Positions 47,631 through 59,657 of a stretch of DNA of 64,000 bases are shown piece by piece. Source of the stretch: Litomosoides sigmodontis (Eukaryota; Nematoda; Chromadorea; Rhabditida; Onchocercidae); the NCBI GenBank assembly GCA_963070105.1, contig OY718807.1, positions 9,982,483 through 10,046,482 on the forward strand, given 5' to 3'. The position numbers were made by a program, and so were the translations under genes. The notes beneath the pieces are model-generated. The model made no database searches, was not told the origin of the DNA, and saw only the letters and a list, made by a program, of their open reading frames with translations. Each line of letters starts with the position of its first letter. Positions within the stretch are counted from its first letter, which is position 1.

Positions 47631-50600
47631 TCACATTTTTGGTAGCAATGTAATGAAAAATGTAATAGTCAGCAGTCTTCCATTAAGAATTTGAGCTTAA
47701 ATCTTAAAACGATAGACCGCTGAGTTATTAGCTGAAATAAGTAATAAATTATCAACATATTTTTTGATGGATTCATAAAACAAGTAAGCATTTCAAACTG
47801 GGAATACTTCGTTTAAAATTATTGCATTTAGCTTTTCTGATGTTTCTCGTTGAAATCTGAAATTGAATTAGTGTAATTCCTTGCGAAAATATAAAATAAA
47901 CAGGGATCTAAGCCCGATGATTTAGTTGAAATTAATTTATTGCAGCGTACACACAATCAAATGATAGTGTAAATTGTAATTTAATAAACATTCAGCCTCC
48001 ATTTTTGAACTTTTCTTGCGAACTTCAAGATAAGCAGATGTGAATCAAAAATACTTAAATATTTAACTTCCGCGAGTATTCCATCGCCATCGCTCGCGCA
48101 TGAACAAGTCATATAAAGGATGTGCGGAACACTATTATTTATTAAGAACAGTGCAGTTATTCGGTAAGTACGGTTAATCTAAAAAACCCATTGAAATGAA
48201 ACGGATAATATAGGAATTGGGGGAATCTGAAGGGGAGGATTAGCACGCGTGAGGCTATCTCCGCTGGCACTCGCTGATGGGCAGTAGCCACACCGAAGCC
48301 TAGCAGTAGCCGAGCAGCATCTCCAACGCCTTTCTCCTCGCCTTCCTTTGTAAGAACTCCGTCATCTTTCTTGTTGCAGATGGAAGGGGTGAGAAAACTC
48401 ATTTGGAGGACTGCCTAAATTGTTGGAGCGCCTAAGCCCTAACTGGCCGAAAGTTAGATGGCATTTGCATCCGAGAAACTAACCATTGTGGTTCCTGCAA
48501 TCATTGCTCGCTCGTGTGATTTCAGTTGCTTTCTGATATTTTTGATAACATCCTAACACGTCAAACGGTAGAATTTTACGCTCATCGATAAATTATAAAA
48601 GTTTAAATTAAACTGGTTGACGCCCATCTCTTTCCACTCCCAAGTTAAGTGTTGCAAAAGAACTGCTGAAAGGGTGCCTTTCGTGCGAGAAAGGAAATTT
48701 ACAGGAGAAAGTAAATTTCATTTCGCTTTTCTAGTTGAAATCGCAGAATATCATTGTGTTATCATATTTTCGACAATATTTTTTGCTTGTAAGCTATAGT
48801 AAAAATTTTTGAAAATTAAAAAAAATCACTGGCATGTTAGGTTAGGTTAGGTTAGATTAGATGGTTGTTTCTCATGACGCTCATTTTTATATTAAAATTC
48901 ACTTTTCACTGTTGATTTCCGCAAAATTCCAAACTAATTTTTCAAGTCTTTTTTTTTAATTTTTGCTAATTTTTTTCTTCTTTACTTTTAATAAAGCTTG
49001 TTGTATCACTCAGAACAATCTTCACTGAATGAACAGAGAATTCAGTGTTAAAAGTACACGCATGAACACTTCAAATAAATTAACGGAAACGTCAAGCTCA
49101 TTGCAATCAATGCGCAATGCATTCCTTTGTGCTACAATCACGACTGTTTACTTTACTGTCAAATTCAACGTGTAGAGTTGAATGTTAGCTCTCAATGATG
49201 GTAGTAGAAAATGTTGCGCATTTATTAGCATGTATAATTACTCAAACGCTCAAGAAATGCTCATTATTAATTATTTAACTCACCACTAATTATTGAAAAG
49301 AGCGAGTGATTGAAGTAGAAGAGAAATGGAGTAATTAATTTTCACGTCAAATGACGCTTTCAAGTGAATTCCTCCTTAACTCATTGCTTATACAATGTCA
49401 TGTTGGGCAGTGCAATTACATTCAAGCGTGAATTTCATGACAGAAATGTTTGCTGAAGCGCAAAGTCAATTATGGAAATGCTTTCTCCTTCTGGTAGCTA
49501 GCTATCTTCCACCTTCCAGCTAACATTCGGCGGTGTGAGTTAGTCAACTTCTCTGATTTCTTCGACAACAGCTGTTGCGCGACGACGCTGAAGCCACTCA
49601 TGCAACTTTAGTTAAACGAGTAAAAAGAGGAAAATGCCAATTCAACTGAGTTAGCTCAATTAAGCCAAACTGTTTCGTAATAATTCAGTCATCCCTCATT
49701 GCGCGTTTCTGTACCGAACGTTCTGTCCAGCTTTCCGTGCTTTCTTCTAATTACACAGTTCTTGCTGGTTCAATATTGAGAAAAGGGTAGGATTAATTAA
49801 AAGTTGGATGGCTCTTCATTAGCAATTCAATTTACTTGAAGCTTTAACAGTATTGGTAATTTCAGCAAAAACGCAAAACATATGAAAAAACATATACAAA
49901 TTTCACCACTTCTGTTTGAAATTACGATTATCGATTTTCAAATCTGTTTCAAGCAGAAATCTGGTGCCTCAGTAACCAATGTGATTTTTTAGTATCCGTA
50001 GAGTGCCGTCATAGCGGTTCGAAAGATGCTGGAATAATTGTTTGAGTAGCCAATGGAATTTTCTTTTCTCTTTGCTAAAGCGTGAAGTGCAGGTTAGTTG
50101 ATTAATTGACAAACAGGAAGTGAAACTGAAGAATAGAAATTCAAAAACGATCGGTGATGGCAAATCTGTGCATTGCACACTTTCTCAATTTATAATAAGT
50201 TGAATTGGAATGCTTTCTGCCTGTTTAACTTCTTCGGTTTATTAATGCTTGGATTAAAATTCTTCTCAGCATTTTAAGGTAAATCTAACGTTAAGCGGCG
50301 ACTTTTTTCACGCAATATCTCAGTAGATACGAATCTCACGAGACTTCAATTAAAATTTCACGGAACCGAAATAGCAGAATTAAAGTCAATTTTCAGTGGA
50401 TGCAATCAGCAGGCCGTTGATGTTATCGACGCCTAATAATTAAATGAAGGAGAAATAAAAGAGTAAGTTCCTGGATATGCTTAAGACTAATAAATTAGAA
50501 AGTATTTTAAGCTCTCTAGCAAATGCAAGGTAATCCTCCAAGAGGAATATTAGCAGCAGCGCTCATAATCATCATTACCGCCAGTTGTTTCACATCAAAT

Positions 50601-51290
50601 TTATTTCTTCTCACAGGAAGCATAAAAGCAGTAATCAAACGATGAACGTTGTTTGATGTGATTGATTGATTGATTGATAATTACAAGTTCAGAGAGAGTA
50701 GCATTGGCTTCAGTGACTTTAATCTGAAAGCAAATTACCTTTTTCACCAACAAAATTCTACAGAGAGAGCTTTTAAAAAGTGGATTACAGAAGAGAGATC
50801 TAATGTGCTCAGGAAAACAGTCCTTCATAACTGTCTTTTCAACAACGATTTCTTCCACGTTTCTAGCGGAGAGCCTTGAATGATGGCGCTAATTAAGTGT
50901 TATACGTGGGGAAAGCAAAATTTATTGAAGAAACCATCAGCATAATATTCTTTCAATCGCTTCGTTGAATTTATGCTGTGGTGAAAGCAACACGAATAAT
51001 GATCTTTCTCCCATTTTTGTCCAATGCAATGCATATTATCTGTCTGTCGGAGTTTGAATTTTACAACTTACAGCACTTATTACCTTCGTATTGTTGCCAC
51101 TTTGCCAATTGTTCAGAACTGATACTAAAGTTTGAAGTTTCGCAAGTTCAACTCCGGCCATTTTGGAAGTGAAAGAAATCGGTTCGCAAACTAATCGCTA
51201 GCTTATTAGCCACCCCAAAGACTGCGGGATGACGTGGGGAGCTAATGGTCGCACTTTGCATTGAATTATAATATTCGTTTATTATTTCAG
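47631..51290. other. gene-poor region, no supported gene
   Basis: Holds a GC-richer patch on which a minus-strand frame is open (48157-48402) and a short TTAGG-type repeat (48838-48862). No gene model is supported. Confidence 0.45.
48838..48862 (+). repeat. short GGTTA pentamer repeat
   Basis: TTAGGTTAGGTTAGGTTAGA: about four tandem GGTTA units plus a GATTA variant. It differs from the nematode telomere hexamer TTAGGC. Confidence 0.85.
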
Positions 51291-51291
51291 C

Positions 51292-51426
51292 AATACCAAC
51301 ACTTTTACCTCATCCGTTCCAATCATGTGGACTGAAGAGAAAGAATGGAAATACGATGAAATTCCAACACTTGTTATATTAGAAATAATGCTAATAATTG
51401 CTAATCTAAGCTTTTGTGTCAAATAA
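51292..51426 (+). CDS. orphan coding-like terminal exon
   Basis: After TTATTTCAG a phase-2 frame reads NTNTFTSSVPIMWTEEKEWK, then YDEIPTLVILEIMLIIANLS and FCVK, ending in TAA. The hydrophobic end (LVILEIMLIIANLSFCV) could be a membrane segment or tail. No family recognised and no upstream partner with matching phase found. It may be the last exon of a gene with long introns. Confidence 0.3.
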   Translation, partial: NTNTFTSSVPIMWTEEKEWKYDEIPTLVILEIMLIIANLSFCVK

Positions 51427-54400
51427 AGGAAGCACTATTTTAGTGTAATTTAATTTCATCCTAAGACGTTATTTGATATAAATCAAAGTTTAAATTGTTT
51501 GAGTAATTAGTTTGTGGGATACGAGAAGCATTACCGCGCTGCTATTGATAAGCCGACTCTAATTATGTTGTAACCTAATTAATGCGAGTTGGAAACGGAT
51601 GAAATGTCATCAAATTTAATTGTGTCAGATAATCCAGAGATTGAAGACGATGAATGTGGCAACCCTCGAATGCTTCCCATTTTGATATTTATGGAAGTTA
51701 TGAAGCTTAAGTTATCGATGAAATGGAAAAGATGCATTCATAATGGGTAAATACATGGTATAGGCGTAAAAAGAAACAATGGAAAACTTGCCAAATGTAA
51801 AATTTCAACTATCGCATTGTTTTCTAAGAGTATCAGAAATTTTCCTCATAAAATGAATTAGCATAAAAAGCATCACTAATTCAAGTACCGTAGTCTTTAG
51901 ATCATTACAGTTGTATGAAATCGTTAGCAATTCTGGTTCTGTGGTTCTATTATAAATGCTGCAACTGAAATAATCAGGACAGTAATTTAAGAAGTTCATA
52001 CTAATGATCATTAAATATGTGTATGCATATGGTGTGTAAAGATGTCAAATTAAAATTAAATTCAAGGAATTTTATTTCTGGTGCGTTAGATATAACATAT
52101 AAACAATTGGTAAATTTGGAGTAATCACACTTGGAGTATGCGTTCGTGGTTAAAGAGATAAGCTCCGTGTTGATAATTTTCCCTTAAGACATTAAGCATT
52201 AATCAACAGCATGGTCGGAATTTGCATTTAAACAAAGTGTTGACCAAGTTCAAAGAGAATTTCAGGCTGAATAGGCCGAGGCTTGAGAGTGGAAGTGGTA
52301 TCGGTATTGCAACTCTGGCGCGAACTGACGATAATATCTCTAACATTTCCTGACATTTATTAGATGTGCTTGCACTTTGTTAGTACAGTTTGTTTACGTC
52401 CCACCTAACAGCAAACATATCAACTCACCAAGGTTATAAATAACTCATCCAATTCGAATTCACACCACTTGACCGCTTTCTCGAAATAAGAGCCTTTTGA
52501 TATACCACAGTGACCTGAACTGAATGAGTGACAAGCAAGTTCCTATCACTTCAACTCTATAATTATGCAAATTTTGAAATTCTCTGGTTATGGGAATAAT
52601 ATGTGAGGTGTATTGCACATACATGGAGCAGTGGAATAAATGAGGAAGATTAATAATCATATCCATCAGTTTTCTAGCAAAACAAATTGAATGATATTCG
52701 TTTCGCATGAGAGGTTAAGGTCACAGAGGGATGAAAATAGAGGGAAATTCGCAGAGTACCTTGTAAAGGGATACCGCTAATAATACTCTTTTTCTTCCAT
52801 TTTCCCTTCCATTTATGCGCCTGCTACGAATAAATTATGAGCACTCTACCCTCCTCTCAATCACCGTTCTAGGTATTAATTGTGCCCACAGCTTAATTAA
52901 CACCGATATGCTAATTAACCTGCGGAAGGATCAATAAAATTAGAGTATCATTCACATTCAACTGCCCAACCGAAATTAATTTTCCGTTTCTAAGCGTTGC
53001 TGCTCATCTCATATTCGTTGAAATATTTAACACTTCCTCTCTCTTCCAGTGAACCATTGCTTTCGCGCATTTCCATTTCCATTTCCATTCCCATTCATTC
53101 CATCCATTTCTTATTGCAACAGTCTATCTTTCCGCATACTTCCGCTGGAATTGCCGCCGTCAGAGAAGTACACGCGACACTCCAATTTTTCATTTTCATT
53201 GAACTTTTAGAAAGTGAAAAGAAGAAGTAAGGTAAATGGCAATTACGGACGTTCACACGTGCCCTGCTACTATTACTCATCACGGCAACAAAAGCAGTAT
53301 TAAATTTGTAGATATTAAATTAAGCAGCTGCGGATCCTTATTCAATCGTGGTAACCAATGGATGTGAGTGGTCGCTAAGGCCCGGTGTAGTCGTTTACCT
53401 TCAACCCCTCTGAAATGGCCTTCTTCGTCCTGCCCTCATCCTCACAATGACTAAAATACAATACATTGTCGGATCTGAGTAAATGAATTACTACTGCCCG
53501 TCAGATTCATTTCCCAGATCGTTCGACGACCATCGGCAACAACAGACAATTGTTGTCCTCGCCAAATACCACCACTCATTATTTTCACTTTTTTAAAAAT
53601 TTTTTTCGAAACTTTAACTGATGCATAGCAGCTATGTCCACGTAATATGCCTATATCTATATTTTGCCTCACTAATCAAAGATTAATTCAGCCACACGAG
53701 TTTTCGTTTTTCGAGGACTTTGCTTCTTCATTTTCCACATATAACGGAACCGCTCCACTTGCAACTTAAATCCTTCATTGCTTTTAAAAATAGCTTTCAT
53801 TTGCTGAGTGAGTTTGTTCAAACAAATTTAAATGAATTGCTTCATAATGCTTTCCTAACACACCCAATGTAAGGCAAAGTGATTCATCTACTTATCGAAT
53901 CACAAGAAATGATTTTATCACGTTGTTTGACTTTTCTGATACCGATGTTTTCCTCTTGCAATAAAATTTTCCAACGCACAATGATACTGTCGCTAATGTA
54001 ATGTAATGTGTAATTCAATTGTTAAATTTTTCCAAAAAAAACTCAGCTGAAACACTGACTAATATTTTAAGTAGCGAGCAAATTTGAGTGCGCAATATTT
54101 TAAATTTAGTAGTAAACATTAGCTGGCAGTAGCGAGAAAAACTTGCATGGAGAATTTATTTAGCAGCTGTGCATCAGCGGTGGTTTTATTGTGAATTATG
54201 AAAATGAGGAGTATATCACCAGTTGTGAGAGGGAAAAATTGCGCTGGAAATTTGATCGGAACGTTCATCGAAAAGAAAATGAAAAGCGTGAAGAACAGGT
54301 GCAGTGTGCTAATAATTAGCTGCGGTAGTTTATGAGCTTCCCAAACGACGGTATATCTGTCCATCTACCTGTGCAACTCACACCATCTCTCCTTCATTTC

Positions 54401-54800
54401 CCTTTTAAAAAGCAGTAAGACGGTTCCTGAAATAAACAGTTAATCGACTGCGAGTCGCATATATTCCATCAAATTCTAGTTTCCCCCACAAATAAGTTAA
54501 AGTTTTTCAAAAGAACGGTTGGGATGATTTGATTGGAATGTGAAGCACCACTTGCTAACCTCGTCCAGCGTGCTGCCTGAGCACTTGTGTGAAATCGAAA
54601 CAATGTCGCGATCAGCTTTCTAACTGCTACCTCAGCATTGAATACTTTCAGATTTAATGTCCAACATTTTTCAGCATTTGCTTTTGCGTTTAATTTTTAT
54701 AAATGAGCCTTCAATTCCGATCAAGCAAGGCACAAGTGATGGCAAACTGCGCCTAAAAAATGCCTCATTGATCATTTCACTTCATCTTCTAACTTGCGGA
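51427..54800. other. gene-poor region upstream of the ZP gene
   Basis: No supported exon. A CCATTT-type repeat lies at about 53070-53100. The promoter of the ZP gene should be near the right end. Confidence 0.5.
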
Positions 54801-54810
54801 AATATTTCAG
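54801..54810 (+). promoter_or_regulatory. candidate spliced-leader acceptor of the ZP gene
   Basis: AATATTTCAG lies 11 bases before the ATG of the signal-peptide exon, with no upstream coding exon. Consistent with trans-splicing. Confidence 0.45.
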
Positions 54811-54821
54811 AGCGACAGATC

Positions 54822-57800
54822 ATGACAGTGGTGAGGGTGCTGTCGGCGATTTCAGTACTAATAGCTGTCATTAGTGCCGAGGGTTTCGGTATGTTAAAAA
54901 GTACAAACTTCTGCATGCAAACTTCACTTTCTTTTTGGCATTTCAAAAACTTTATTACTGACTATGCGGGAAAATTTTCCTGAGTATAAATTTCAATCCT
55001 TGTTTGCATTCTTACAACTTTCTAAATGTTTGTATGCAGTGGAGCCCAGATGAGTGGAGCCAGCTATCTGATGTTCTATCTAATATTCCTCTAATCCTCT
55101 CTGCCCAATAAATAAATCCTATGTTCTCTAAATGGAGTAATTAAACCTAATGATTGACGAATTAATTATTCATACACCTTTTTATGCCTCGGAGGCTGAA
55201 CTATTTGACCATCTCAATCGACCGAGCCGCTCAATAGAATAAGCCTGCAGATGATATTTTTTGCATTTCCAGTTGAAGAAGTATCATGCACCGCGGACGC
55301 TATCAATGTGGTTTTAAATAAGACCGATCCGGACATCCAGCGCTGGATGTCCGATCCAAAAGCACAACCGGTTGTTTACGTTTATGAGCACAAAACTCGT
55401 CCGCCATGCGGTACAGCAATGAAAAAAGGAAATTCGGTTAACTATAATTTCACAATTCCATATGGCAATCATTGTGATGTTCATTTAACAGATTTGGTTC
55501 GTTGCACTTGTGGATATTTGTAAATCAAAAAAAAATCATTAAAATTTTTTTTGGTTCGTTTTAAGATATCGCATTTGTTTTTCCCGTCATAAATTTTGCG
55601 TTTGTTTCCTGCAAACCTTCAATACAAATCGGATAAAATTTTTCTATTTTTTATAACGAAAAAAAGGTTGAAGTGGAAAGGTTCAGTTTCATTGTAAAAG
55701 AATTTTACTTCCAGGAATTTATTAAAATAATCTGTACGACTGCATTTCTTTTACAATTTAAAAATTTCCTAGTTTAAAAAAAAAACTAAAAGTTTCAGGA
55801 GCCGAATTATCGAAATGCTGAGACTACAATAGCGCTCGAAAATAATGCCGACATCACTCCCTCGAAGACTATACGTGTTAATCACGTATTTTGCTTATAT
55901 ACTAGAAGTGTGCAAACTATACGATTTAATGACATATCCAGGTCATTTCTAATTTAATAAATTCCAGTGATTTGATCTTGAGCCTCACAATTTTATAACA
56001 TTTTAGCAGTGTTTTAATCACTAGTCCTATATAGCTGTTAAGGAGAAATTATTCATACATATATATCAGATCGAAAAGCACTCTCAAATCTCCGAGGAAA
56101 AAGAAATTTCTGAAATTAATAGCATTCTGTTCTTTTTCCACAAGTGATGCACATTGTCCTAACTGTCTGTTCTTCAATAAAAGCCCAAGTTGTAGTGGTC
56201 ATGAAGTGGTTGCATCAACTGGTGGAAAACCAAAGCCTAAAGTTGAAATGATTTTTCGTAGCATTGATGGACGGCCCTTACGAGCCGCTAAATTTGGTGA
56301 TATCGTTGAGTTTTACGTCGCCCTTTCTCCAGACAGTAAGTTGATAATTAAATTTGAAGTTTGAGGAATTCTAATGGTTATTACCATTCATTATCACTAT
56401 GAGTTGTCATTAGTGCTACTGTTATTGCAAAGTGAGAATGATAAATTCATCAATTAGTTCGAGTCGCTCACCGTTGATTGGAATGAAATGATTTCAAAAG
56501 GTCGGCTGTTTGCAGTGATCACTTTCAGAGGCTTATCATGGAATTAGCCCCAAGGAATGCATGTTCTCCGATCGAGAAGATATGTCGTCACCTGACGCAA
56601 AGCACTTGACTTTTGTCCAAAGCAGGTTCGCGACATTTGCTACACACGAATTTTTGATTTAACAGGGATAAATTGTTACCGTCCTCTGCTTCCGCTTGCC
56701 ACCATATACATTTAAGTTCGAGCCATCAACACATTCCGTTCTTCAACTAAAACAACTTTTAATAAGTTTCATTGTTAATTGCCGTGATCAATAACCGGAG
56801 TAATTGGTTGAGCAAATCTCGCGATTTTCAGCTGCCCGGTAGACGAAATGAGTGAAATCATCGATCCTCTGGCAAACGTCAATGAAGAGGTGTACTTTTC
56901 AAAATTCAAAACGTTCCGTTTCGGTAATCAATCGACAGTATTTGCTCATTGCACTGTCCAAGTATGTCTCACCACCGAAGAATGTGCACAGGTACTAAAA
57001 TTTTGTAAATGATCTAACAGTGAGAAATCTCTTATGAGCGATCTAAGATTGAGAGATCATATAAACTTCAATGGTCAAGCGTTGGACTGCTTTGCGAGGA
57101 TTTCATGTTTTCCACACAAATTAGCTGTTCAAAGATGTGTCGTACTCAATAAACAGTTCCAAATTAATTATAAAGTCGCAAGGAGGGATTTCTTGAAGCG
57201 CATTATTTTGGTATATTATAAGTAGTGTAATTGCTACCCTAGAAATGTTTCAAACGAATCAGCAATTCGAATTTAACTGCTGAACGACTGCGTTTCCGAC
57301 ACAGGCGTCAACTGGAAGATGATTATGACGCTACGGAAATCCGTAAACACAAGGTTATCAATGAGATTGCCTTAACACGTCCGCTAACTATTTTGGATGA
57401 TGCAGAAAGCAATGAAGGTTCGGTGCACCACGTTGTTCTCCTCTCTTTCAGCAGTCTATTCCGCTTGCACTCCTTTTCTAGCCTGAAGCTGTGAATTGCT
57501 TTACATCGCAAAGACGGCACTTCCCTTCACGTCCTCTTCCAGACAGCTTCTCACTATGAAAAGCAAAGTGTCGATTTTTTTAACTGAGATGTTTCCTTGT
57601 GTGTTTCTTCAGTGAATGGGAAGAAAGTGGAGCAATGCCTTCTTAACAGCGCCATCGTACCGTTGCCGATCCTTGTCCTCATCGCATCGCTCTCGCTATT
57701 ATCAATTATTTGCCTCACTGCATTGATATTTGCTTTGAGACGACTGTCTGCCTACAAGAAACTCGCTCCATACACCTTTGGCATGTACAGGTAAGTGGTA

Positions 57801-58301
57801 TTACACATTCTCATCCTACACAATTTTTTTTCTTATCACTTACACGTTCAATGCAATGTCACGTCGATGCTTGCACTGCCCGAAATTTGTTAATAAAGCC
57901 TAGAATTTCCCTACGTGTACGTGTACTGGAATTTCTAAAAAAGCAGGCGCTTTTTTTCCTTTTTCATTATATGAAGTAATCCTAAAAATTGCATTCAAAA
58001 AAGGGCGGGAATGGAATGGAAAAATGAAATGAAATGTCCGCTTCATTCTGGCTTCGCCACATTAAAGAATTTCAAGGCGAGTAAAAATGAGACGAGTAAC
58101 TTTTGAAGCTTTCTTCACTGTGAATTGCCTAAATCATTAGGCTACGTTTACAGTGCTTATTCCGGACCAACGGCATCGCTTCCAGTACGTTCTCTAACCG
58201 ATCGAGCAGTACGCAGTCTACCTAGTAACGGTGATCCAACAACTTGGATGGATCAATTGTCGGCACGAATCGAATACCCGTATGTTCGAGAAATGTACTA
58301 A
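54822..58301 (+). CDS. ZP-domain transmembrane protein, cuticlin-like
   Basis: Nine exons: 54822-54888, 55273-55496, 55799-55941, 56145-56335, 56529-56625, 56832-56991, 57243-57417, 57613-57790 and 58141-58301, giving about 465 aa. Exon 1 is a signal peptide (VLSAISVLIAVISAEGFG). Exons 2-3 form the ZP-N half, with VEEVSCTADAINVVLNKTD, CGTAMKKGNSVNYNFTIPYG and FCLYTR. Exons 4-6 form the ZP-C half with conserved cysteines: EMIFRSIDGRPLRAAKFGD, SPKECMFSD, FRFGNQSTVFAHC and QVCLTTEECAQKC. RFRHRR (57291-57308) is a consensus furin site after the ZP domain, as expected for polymerising ZP proteins. A TM segment follows (IVPLPILVLIASLSLLSIIC) with a 70-residue cytoplasmic tail ending EMY. Such proteins assemble in the cuticle or apical matrix. 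Phases agree except at the last junction, which is off by one base. Confidence 0.88.
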
Positions 58302-59028
58302 TTGATTTAAAACTACTTGCCTGGATTTTTTTATTTATTTCACTAATTATATGCCTAAAATGATGTGGCATGTAAAGCCAAACTAAAGAAAGACATTCTG
58401 AATTTCCAATTGCAATTCACCTAAAAGCTCGCCATTAACCGATAAGTGACTATTCCTCGTAGTGTTGAAAATCGATAAAGGCAATTCTTTTAAAATGTTA
58501 AATTCCAGTATAGAATTTAATGGAGATCTTGTGCTCCTAATTGCTTGTCAGTCATGTTGTTATCACTTTGCAATCAATTCTTTCATCGAAACAAATTTAA
58601 TCGGTTAATTTGTTTGTTTTCTTATATTTTGTTTTACTAACAACACTCAGCAGCAGACATGCTATCCTCAATTCACCAGATTTTATGGTCTTCTGCTTCT
58701 GCTGTTGTTCACCACTTAGTGTTTGCTAAATTTATTTCCTTCTACATTTGCATATTCCATTTCAGCTTAATAAAATCTGCTCCATTTATAGCTCTTTTGA
58801 TTCGTGATCACTGATTAAAACTTTTACGAAAGCAGTTATTTTGTAATAAAAAAAAGCAGGCTTCCCTCATAGGTCTTCATCTGCAACAGTATCAATTTAT
58901 CTATCAAGTAAAAGTATAAAGTTTAAAAGAAACAAAAAAATTTTTCATCCGTTGATTTCATGTATAAGCCTTCTACTACAAGTGAAGTACCTGATTTCAT
59001 TAGCGCTAGAAATGCTGTACTTATTCCT
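58302..59028. other. intergenic, convergent 3' ends
   Basis: Lies between the ZP gene (+) and the coding-like exon on the minus strand. No gene seen. Confidence 0.55.
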
Positions 59029-59390
59029 TCAAGGATATTTCGACCTGAAATCATCTGAATCGAAAATACGCAAGATCCGTTTTACATTTAATTTCGACTT
59101 CTCCTTATCATTGTTGACAAAAAGGTGACGTAAAGAAAGCAAAGGACTACAGGGTAATTTCTCAATAGAGTCAATGATTGCTCGCAGGGATCTGCGACTA
59201 GAAATCTTGTCCGAAGTATCGACTAACGTAAATTGATCAGAATAGTTTGAGGAGGTACGAGCAGGAACGTTGAGTTGGAATGGTACGTCAGAGGTGTGGT
59301 GACCAGTTCGCAAGGGAGAAACATTGCGTAAAATCGATTGCGACGCATCGGTGCGTTCATAAGCATTCACGTTGAAAGTGGCCGATAGTT
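59029..59390 (-). CDS. unidentified coding-like terminal exon
   Basis: On the minus strand a CTTTCCAG acceptor (59391-59398) opens a 120-codon frame in phase 1 that ends in TGA at 59031-59029. It reads LSATFNVNAYERTDASQSIL, later FTLVDTSDKISSRRSLRAI and RILRIFDSDDFRSKYP. It has a balanced composition with no low-complexity runs, plus dibasic pairs (SSRRS, VKRI). I recognise no family. The frame continues upstream through the tRNA gene as an artefact, because tRNA sequence cannot be read as protein. A true upstream exon was not identified. A hydrophobic, signal-like frame at about 61420-61562 (-) is one candidate, but it lacks an ATG and has only a weak phase-1 donor. Confidence 0.35.
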
Positions 59391-59572
59391 CTGGAAAGAA
59401 AAGTAATTGAGAAGAAAGAGGTAAAAGGACGGCGGCGCTCTGGGCTTCTCCATCGGCTTTGCAAAGGGACAACTGGTTGTGGCGGAGAGGGAAGGAAGAC
59501 AGCTCCGCAAAGGCAACCGCAGGGAGAATGAACGAAATATGCGCACAATATTCTGCAGCCACTTTTTTTTTC

Positions 59573-59576
59573 AAAA
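59573..59576 (-). terminator. RNA polymerase III terminator of tRNA-Ala
   Basis: Four T residues on the minus strand about 10 bases past the tRNA 3' end, the minimal pol III stop signal. Confidence 0.6.
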
Positions 59577-59585
59577 TGTTGGGGC

Positions 59586-59657
59586 TGGAGGCATGGGGAA
59601 TCGAACCCCAGACCTCTCCGATGCGAACGGAGCGCTCTACCCCTGAGCTATGCCCCC
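59586..59657 (-). tRNA. tRNA-Ala (anticodon CGC)
   Basis: 72-base cloverleaf on the minus strand. The acceptor stem is GGGGGCA / TGCCTCC, including the G3-U70 wobble pair that identifies alanine tRNA. The D stem is GCTC/GAGC with loop AGGGGTA. The anticodon arm is CTCCG-TTCGCAT-CGGAG with anticodon CGC, which reads GCG codons. The T arm is TGGGG-TTCGATT-CCCCA and the discriminator base is A. The internal pol III promoter boxes (TAGCTCAGGGG and GGTTCGATTCC) are intact and there is no intron. CCA is not encoded, as in eukaryotes. A T4 stretch on the minus strand (59573-59576) 10 bases downstream is the likely terminator. It lies 195 bases upstream of a coding-like exon on the same strand, so it may sit inside that gene's intron. 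Confidence 0.96.

Noticed and set aside
48157..48402. 81-codon minus-strand frame in a GC-richer patch
   Set aside because: More than one minus-strand frame is open over the same bases, which points to base composition, not coding. No family or partner exon.
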